The notes beneath the pieces are model-generated. The model had not been told where the DNA came from, did not search any database, and worked only from the letters and a program-made list of their open reading frames with translations. The position numbers and the translations under genes were made by a program. Of a stretch of DNA of 64,000 nucleotides, positions 59,539 through 64,000 are shown one piece after another. The stretch's first letter is position 1. Each line of letters starts with the position of its first letter. The stretch is from an uncultured Altererythrobacter sp. (lineage in GTDB: Bacteria > Pseudomonadota > Alphaproteobacteria > Sphingomonadales > Sphingomonadaceae), in contig CAJXJY010000002.1 of the NCBI GenBank assembly GCA_913055875.1, positions 248,001 through 312,000 on the forward strand, written 5' to 3'.

Positions 59539-61470
59539 TCATTTCGCGCCTCCCTCCGGACTCGGCAATTGCTGCTCGTTGACCGCCACCTCGCCGCCCT
59601 CGTTGCCCGGCACGCCGTCGAAATACTTCCCGATCGCCTCTTCCAGCTCGGCGATCTGGAACGGTTGGCCGCTGGTCTTGGTCAGCGGCTGCGCGTCGAC
59701 GAGGTACTGGTCGCGCAGCACGGTCTTGAACTGGCCGGTGTTCATCTCGGGCACCAGCACATGGTCGAAACCGCGCAGCAGCTCGCCGAGATTGCCCGGC
59801 AGCGGCCATATGTGGCGGACATGGATATGGCTGACGTCGAGCCCCTTGCGCCGCGCGCGACCGACCGCCTGGTGGATCGGGCCGAAGGTCGAACCCCAGC
59901 CGACCACCGCGAGCTTGCCCGAGCTATCGCCGAGCGCGACCTCCTGGTCGGGCACGTCGACGCCAAGCACCTTGTCCTTGCGCGCATCGGTCATCGCCTG
60001 GTGATTGTCGGGCGAATAGTCGATATGGCCGGTATCGGCCGCCTTCTCGATCCCGCCGATGCGGTGCATCAGGCCCGGCGTGCCCGGCTTGATCCACGGC
60101 CGCGCGCCCTTGGCGTCGCGCTTGTAGGGGAGCAGCTCCTCACCGTTCTTTTCCTGCAGGAATTGCGCCGGGAACGGCTCGTAACTCGCCGGGTCGGGCA
60201 CCTTCCACGGCTCGGCGGCATTGGCGATATAGCCGTCGGTCAGCAGCATCACCGGGGTCATGTATTGCGTCGCGATGCGGCACGCCTCGATCGCGCATTC
60301 GAACGCGTCGGACGGGCTGCGCGCGGCGACCACCGGCAGCGGCGCGTCGCCATTGCGGCCGTAAACCGCCTGGTAGAGGTCGCTCTGCTCGGTCTTGGTC
60401 GGGAGGCCCGTCGAGGGCCCGCCGCGCTGCGAATTGACGATCACAAGCGGCAGCTCGGTCATGATCGCGAGGCCCATCGCCTCGCCCTTCAAGGCGATGC
60501 CCGGCCCGCTGGAGGAGGTCACGCCGAGGCTGCCGGCATAGCTCGCCCCGATCGCGGCGCAGATCGCGGCGATCTCGTCCTCGGCCTGGAAGGTGGTGAC
60601 GCCGTATTCCTTGAGCCGCGCGAGATGGTGGAGAATCGCGCTCGCGGGGGTGATCGGATAGCCGCCGAAGAACATCGGCAGCTCTGCCAGTTGCGCCCCC
60701 GCGACGAGGCCGAGCGAGACGGCCTCCGCGCCGGTGATGGTGCGGTAGAGGCCCGGTTCGCTCTCGACCGGGGGCATCGTCAACTGCTTGACCGGGCCCG
60801 ACAGCTCCGCCGTCTCGCCATAGGCATGCCCGGCATCGAGCGCGGCGATATTGGCGTCGGCGATGTCGGGCTTCTTGGCGAATTTTTGCTTCAGCCAGTC
60901 GTGGATCGGCTCACGCGGGCGGTCGAACATCCACAGCGCGAGGCCGAGCGTCCACATGTTCTTCGAGCGCAGCGCGTCCTTGTTGCCGAGCCCGAACGGC
61001 TTGACCGCCTCGATCGTGCGTTCCGAAATATCGAAGGCGAGCACATCCCACTGCGCGAGGCTGTCGTCCTCGAGCGGGTTGGTATCGTAGCCCGCCTTGT
61101 CGAGATTGCGCTTGGTGAAGGCGCCTGTGTCGGCGATGATCAGCCCGCCGGGCTTCAATGCGGCGAGGTTCACCTTGAGCGCGGCGGGGTTCATCGCCAC
61201 CAGCACGTCGGGCGCATCGCCCGCGGTGTTGATCCGGCGGCTGCCGAAATTGATCTGGAACGCCGAGACGCCGAACAAAGTACCCTGCGGCGCGCGAATC
61301 TCGGCGGGGAAATCGGGGAAGGTCGCAAGATCGTTGCCCGCGAGCGCGGTCGAGAGCGTGAACTGCCCGCCCGTCAACTGCATGCCGTCGCCGGAATCGC
61401 CGGCGAAACGGACCACTACGGCTTCGGGGATGTCGGCCTCCTGCGGCCTAACGGCGGCTGTCGTAGCCAT
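59539..61470 (-). CDS. korA: 2-oxoacid:ferredoxin oxidoreductase, fused gamma-alpha subunit
   Basis: A 643-residue fusion of the gamma and alpha subunits. The N-terminal gamma part (VVVRFAGDSGDGMQLTGGQF) is followed by the pyrimidine-binding alpha part with GYPITPASAILHHLARLKEYG and a C-terminal domain (VLVPEMNTGQFKTVLRDQYLVD). The ATG at 61470 is used because the frame upstream lies in the divergent promoter region. It forms an operon with korB. It converts a 2-oxoacid to acyl-CoA, most likely 2-oxoglutarate to succinyl-CoA. It is divergent from the hydrolase gene, with a 178-bp gap. Confidence 0.92.
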   Translation of the reverse strand: MATTAAVRPQEADIPEAVVVRFAGDSGDGMQLTGGQFTLSTALAGNDLATFPDFPAEIRAPQGTLFGVSAFQINFGSRRINTAGDAPDVLVAMNPAALKVNLAALKPGGLIIADTGAFTKRNLDKAGYDTNPLEDDSLAQWDVLAFDISERTIEAVKPFGLGNKDALRSKNMWTLGLALWMFDRPREPIHDWLKQKFAKKPDIADANIAALDAGHAYGETAELSGPVKQLTMPPVESEPGLYRTITGAEAVSLGLVAGAQLAELPMFFGGYPITPASAILHHLARLKEYGVTTFQAEDEIAAICAAIGASYAGSLGVTSSSGPGIALKGEAMGLAIMTELPLVIVNSQRGGPSTGLPTKTEQSDLYQAVYGRNGDAPLPVVAARSPSDAFECAIEACRIATQYMTPVMLLTDGYIANAAEPWKVPDPASYEPFPAQFLQEKNGEELLPYKRDAKGARPWIKPGTPGLMHRIGGIEKAADTGHIDYSPDNHQAMTDARKDKVLGVDVPDQEVALGDSSGKLAVVGWGSTFGPIHQAVGRARRKGLDVSHIHVRHIWPLPGNLGELLRGFDHVLVPEMNTGQFKTVLRDQYLVDAQPLTKTSGQPFQIAELEEAIGKYFDGVPGNEGGEVAVNEQQLPSPEGGAK

Positions 61471-61648
61471 TGAAATTCCTTGTCGCGCACCGTCTTCGCA
61501 GCGCTTCAATTCCATCGTGCCGGGGGCACCTATGCCTCGCAACACGCCCTCGCAATGAAGTTTTTCTCCCATGTCGGCAAAAAGTCGAGTGGAAATGCGC
61601 GTCATCCCCGCCTAGTTTCGCTTTGCAACCAAAGGGAGAGCGAGCCAG

Positions 61649-62602
61649 ATGGCCGATAGCGAACATTTCGTGCGCGACGACGTGCGCGGGTTTCTCGACA
61701 TGCTCGAGCAATTGGGACGCCCCGGCGTCGAGGAAATGCCGCCCGCCGAGGGGCGCGAGGGCCTGCGCGCGATGACCGCGCTCGCCGAAGCCGATGCGCG
61801 CGAGCTGGCGGTGGTGCGCGACCTGACCTGCCCGGGACCGGACGGCGAGATTCCGCTGCGGTTCTACGATGCGCGGGAAACGCGCGCGCCGGGCCCGGTG
61901 GTGATGTTCATCCACGGCGGCGGTTTCGTGATCGGCGACCTCGAAGTTTACCACAACCTCTGCACCGAGATCGCGCATGTCCTCGACCTGCCGGTGGTCT
62001 CGGTCGACTACCGGCTCGCGCCCGAGCACCCCTTCCCCGCCGCGCCCGACGATTGCGAAGCGGTGGCGCGCTGGCTCGCGGCGAGCCCGGCGGAGCTGGA
62101 ACGGCAGTTTACCGGCCTGGTCATCACCGGCGACAGCGCGGGCGGCAACCTGACCATCGTCACCACCAACCAGCTGGCGAACGAGCCCGCCGCAGTCCCG
62201 GTGCTCGTGCAGGCACCGATCTATCCGGTCGCCAGCGACGTTTCCGAACACCAGAGCCTCAAGGACTTCTTCGAGGGGTTCTACCTGACCGGCCCGGCGA
62301 TGGCCTATTTCACCGAGCAGTATGGCGGCGAGGCGAGCGATCCGCGCCATACGCCGATGGTCGGCGACTGCAGCAACACGCCGCCGACCGTGCTGTGCAC
62401 CGCCGGGCTCGACCCCTTGCGCGATTCGGGCCGCGAATACGCCGCGCACCTGATCCGGCAGGGAACCGAGGTGAGCTATTTCGAATTCCCCGGCATCATC
62501 CACGGATTCGTCACGCTGAGGAAAGCGATCCCGAGCGGGCAGACCGACCTCGCCGCCTTCCTCGGCGCGATCAAGGTCAAGCTGGCGCGCATCGCGGCAT
62601 GA
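61649..62602 (+). CDS. Alpha/beta hydrolase, hormone-sensitive-lipase family
   Basis: A 317-residue esterase-like protein. The oxyanion motif is HGGGFVIGD, the nucleophile elbow GDSAGGNL, the acid in TAGLDPLRDSG and the His in PGIIHGFV, all with HSL-family spacing. It should hydrolyse short acyl esters in the cytoplasm. The ATG is preceded by a purine-rich AGGGAGAGCGAGCC stretch. It overlaps the rppH start by four bases (ATGA at 62599-62602), so both are cotranscribed. Confidence 0.9.
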   Translation: MADSEHFVRDDVRGFLDMLEQLGRPGVEEMPPAEGREGLRAMTALAEADARELAVVRDLTCPGPDGEIPLRFYDARETRAPGPVVMFIHGGGFVIGDLEVYHNLCTEIAHVLDLPVVSVDYRLAPEHPFPAAPDDCEAVARWLAASPAELERQFTGLVITGDSAGGNLTIVTTNQLANEPAAVPVLVQAPIYPVASDVSEHQSLKDFFEGFYLTGPAMAYFTEQYGGEASDPRHTPMVGDCSNTPPTVLCTAGLDPLRDSGREYAAHLIRQGTEVSYFEFPGIIHGFVTLRKAIPSGQTDLAAFLGAIKVKLARIAA

Positions 62603-63084
62603 GCGGCAACCATAAGGATTTGGGTTACCGCCCCTGCGTCGGTACGATGCTGGTCAATTCGCACGGGAAGGTGTTCGTCGGACGCCGGATCGACAACAAG
62701 GAAGGCGATTGGTGGCAGATGCCGCAGGGCGGCGTCGACAAGGGCGAGGAACCCGACGACGCGGTGCTGCGTGAACTGGGCGAGGAAACCGGCGCCCGGC
62801 CCGAGCACGTCACCATCCTGAAGAAAATGGACGAGCCGCTGCGCTACGACCTGCCCGAAGAGCTGCAGGGCAAATTGTGGGGCGGAAAATATCGCGGACA
62901 GGAGCAGAACTGGTACCTCGCCCGCTTCACCGGAAGCGACGCCGATATCGATCTCGAAGCGCACGATCCGCCCGAATTCTGCGACTGGAAATGGGTCGAC
63001 CCCGAACAGCTCCCCGAGTTGATCGTGCCGTTCAAGAAGCGGGTCTATCGCGCTGTATTGAAAGCGTTTCGGGAGCTGATCTAG
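62599..63084 (+). CDS. rppH: RNA pyrophosphohydrolase
   Basis: RppH removes pyrophosphate from the 5' end of mRNA to start decay. The 161-residue Nudix protein begins DLGYRPCVGTMLVN and has WWQMPQGGVDKGEEPDDAVL followed by RELGEETGA, a complete Nudix box (G-x5-E-x7-R-E-x2-E-E-x-G). The C-terminal half has WGGKYRGQEQNWYLARF, typical for RppH/NudH. It is translationally coupled to the upstream hydrolase gene, although the two functions are not obviously linked. Confidence 0.93.
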   Translation: MSGNHKDLGYRPCVGTMLVNSHGKVFVGRRIDNKEGDWWQMPQGGVDKGEEPDDAVLRELGEETGARPEHVTILKKMDEPLRYDLPEELQGKLWGGKYRGQEQNWYLARFTGSDADIDLEAHDPPEFCDWKWVDPEQLPELIVPFKKRVYRAVLKAFRELI

Positions 63085-63094
63085 GGCAACTTCA

Positions 63095-63206
63095 CGTTCG
63101 TGCTGAGGAGCGACCGAAGACGAAGTCTGAGGGCGCGTCTCGAAGCACACTGGTCCTTCGAGACGGCGTTTCAGCCAAAGGCTTCAACGCCTCCTCAGGA
63201 CGAACG
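63095..63206. repeat. Inverted repeat (type E) downstream of rppH
   Basis: Outer arms CGTTCGTGCTGAGGAG and CTCCTCAGGACGAACG match with one mismatch. Nested inside are CGTCTCGAAG/CTTCGAGACG and a short GCGTT/AACGC stem, giving a branched hairpin. The 112-bp element lies in the gap between convergent rppH and the TPR gene and may terminate or stabilise both transcripts. It is related in its arms to family A but longer. Confidence 0.75.
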
Positions 63207-63248
63207 GATTTCTTTGGATGTTGTAGGGCACCAGCTGTGCGCGAAACC

Positions 63249-63755
63249 CTAATTCGCCTGCGTCACCTGCGCATCGGGCATCACCGCTTCGGCGGTCAGC
63301 ACGCGCGGCTGCGGGCCCTGTTGGATCGCCAGCGCGAGGTCGCGCGTCTCCGGGCAGGAGCTGCCGCATTTCGCGCGCAACGTGGCGAGATTGGCCTTGG
63401 CCTTCTCGATCGCGCCTTTTTCGAGCAGCGCCTCGCCCTCACCCGAGATCGCGGCGAAATTGTCCGGATCGCGGCTCAGCGCCTCGCGGTAATAGCGGAT
63501 CGCCTTGCCCTGCAGCCCTTCGCGGCGCGCGGCTTCGGCAAGGTCGAGATAGATCGGCGTGTGCCCCGGATCGACCGTCAGCGCGGCCTCGAACGCGTCG
63601 ATCGCCTTTTGCGGCTGGCCCGCCTCGAGCGCCGCGCGGCCTTCCGCCACCAGCACCGCAGCGCGCGGGTCGGCTTCGCGGTCGGCCGCCACTCCCATGC
63701 TCGCGGATACGGCGAGGGCCAGCGACAAAGCGGCGGCGGGAGCGGCAAAACGCAT
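63249..63755 (-). CDS. Periplasmic tetratricopeptide-repeat protein
   Basis: A 168-residue secreted protein with signal peptide (FAAPAAALSLALAVSASMGVAA). Mature residues include about three TPR units: LVAEGRAALEAGQPQKAIDAF, PIYLDLAEAARREGLQGKAI and FAAISGEGEALLEKGAIEKA. A cysteine pair (KCGSSCPE) could form a disulfide. It probably mediates protein contacts in the periplasm; no partner is evident. AAGGAG lies seven bases before the ATG. The frame continues 22 codons upstream, but that would displace the signal peptide. Confidence 0.82.
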   Translation of the reverse strand: MRFAAPAAALSLALAVSASMGVAADREADPRAAVLVAEGRAALEAGQPQKAIDAFEAALTVDPGHTPIYLDLAEAARREGLQGKAIRYYREALSRDPDNFAAISGEGEALLEKGAIEKAKANLATLRAKCGSSCPETRDLALAIQQGPQPRVLTAEAVMPDAQVTQAN

Positions 63756-63814
63756 AACTAACTCCTTGAGGGAGGAAACATTCGGAGACTCGGGCAGAGC
63801 CATAATCGGGAGGG

Positions 63815-64000
63815 TTAACACGGCGAAGCTAGCTGTGCGATGAAAAATCCGTCCGTGCCGTCATGACACGGCGTGAGGCGGATTCCTTCGCCGCGCGCGC
63901 GACCGAGCGGGAGTTCGAGCGCGCGCGCCTGCCAGCCCGGGTGTGCGGCAAGAAAGCCCGAAATCCGGTCCGCGCCTTCGCCGTCGAGCAGCGAGCAGGT
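63815..64000 (-). CDS. RsmB-like 16S rRNA C5-cytosine methyltransferase, C-terminal end
   Basis: Reading the minus strand from the window edge, the frame TCSLLDGEGADRISGFLAAH...LTPCHDGTDGFFIAQ runs to a TAA at 63815-63817. The ending matches the C-terminus of RsmB/NOP2-type RNA (cytosine-5) methyltransferases: the YATCS-type active-site motif, a helix (FLAAHPGW) and the terminal LTP...DGTDGFF. Only the last 61 residues are inside the window. The gene lies upstream of the TPR gene on the same strand. Confidence 0.8.
   Translation of the reverse strand, partial: TCSLLDGEGADRISGFLAAHPGWQARALELPLGRARGEGIRLTPCHDGTDGFFIAQLASPC

Noticed and set aside
1-64000. CRISPR arrays, tRNA or rRNA genes, transposases
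   Set aside because: No regularly spaced repeats, tRNA-like cloverleaf or transposase motifs were found. The palindromic repeats are short, non-coding and irregularly spaced, and they lack their own transposase in the window.

Overview
The window is dense, high-GC chromosomal DNA that reads as a member of the Alphaproteobacteria, most likely Sphingomonadales and probably Erythrobacteraceae. This rests on three things: an exosortase A (XrtA/PEP-CTERM) exopolysaccharide locus with the sphingomonad gene order, short palindromic repeats that translate as ...AELVEA...FDKLRANG..., and the general gene content (ZapE, single-permease Lol system, 2-oxoacid:ferredoxin oxidoreductase, ETF-QO). Assignment below order level is an inference. 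No rRNA, tRNA, CRISPR array, prophage or insertion sequence was recognised, and no intergenic gap exceeds about 250 bp.

Layout. 1-5364 (+): the tail of a haloalkane dehalogenase, two different ATP-grasp ligases, sdhB, a hotdog thioesterase and zapE. 5361-19208 (-): a crotonase with the catalytic pattern of the DSF signal synthase RpfF, then one long, tightly packed XrtA operon. That operon is transcribed from about 19.3 kb downwards: export lipoprotein, chain-length regulator, tyrosine kinase, outer-membrane protein, ExeA-like ATPase, polysaccharide deacetylase, FemAB protein, glycosyltransferase, exosortase-EpsI fusion, amidotransferase. 19379-24969: a second XrtA-associated block of two divergent units: PLP decarboxylase plus AMP-forming ligase (-), and GNAT protein, acyl carrier protein and two alpha/beta hydrolases (+). 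Together these look like a carrier-protein-based pathway that activates and decarboxylates an amino or acyl group.

24999-45126 is mostly housekeeping: an RNA methyltransferase, NAD(P)HX repair enzyme, ilvD, N-formylglutamate amidohydrolase, ispE, ETF-QO, a degenerate uracil-DNA-glycosylase-like protein, a lytic transglycosylase, moaB, a radical SAM protein, an acyl-CoA ligase operon and dnaE. 45263-58319: small membrane and envelope proteins, glutathione peroxidase, lolD and lolC/E, purF, an SDR, a PilZ protein, a cfa-photolyase-serine hydrolase group, a DUF457 membrane protein and an EF-hand lipoprotein. 58407-64000: korAB, a hormone-sensitive-lipase-type hydrolase, rppH, a TPR protein and the 3' end of an rsmB-like gene.

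The most unusual structural feature is a set of palindromic repeats of at least five types at operon edges. One family (about 96 bp, three copies) has a copy lying in frame inside dnaE, adding 32 codons to an essential replicase; another copy fills the gap in front of the photolyase gene up to its ribosome-binding site. The XrtA locus as a biological system is known, although the biochemistry of several of its families is not. No wholly undescribed system can be claimed from sequence alone; the carrier-protein module, the RpfF-like enzyme beside the EPS operon and the coding-sequence repeat are the best leads.
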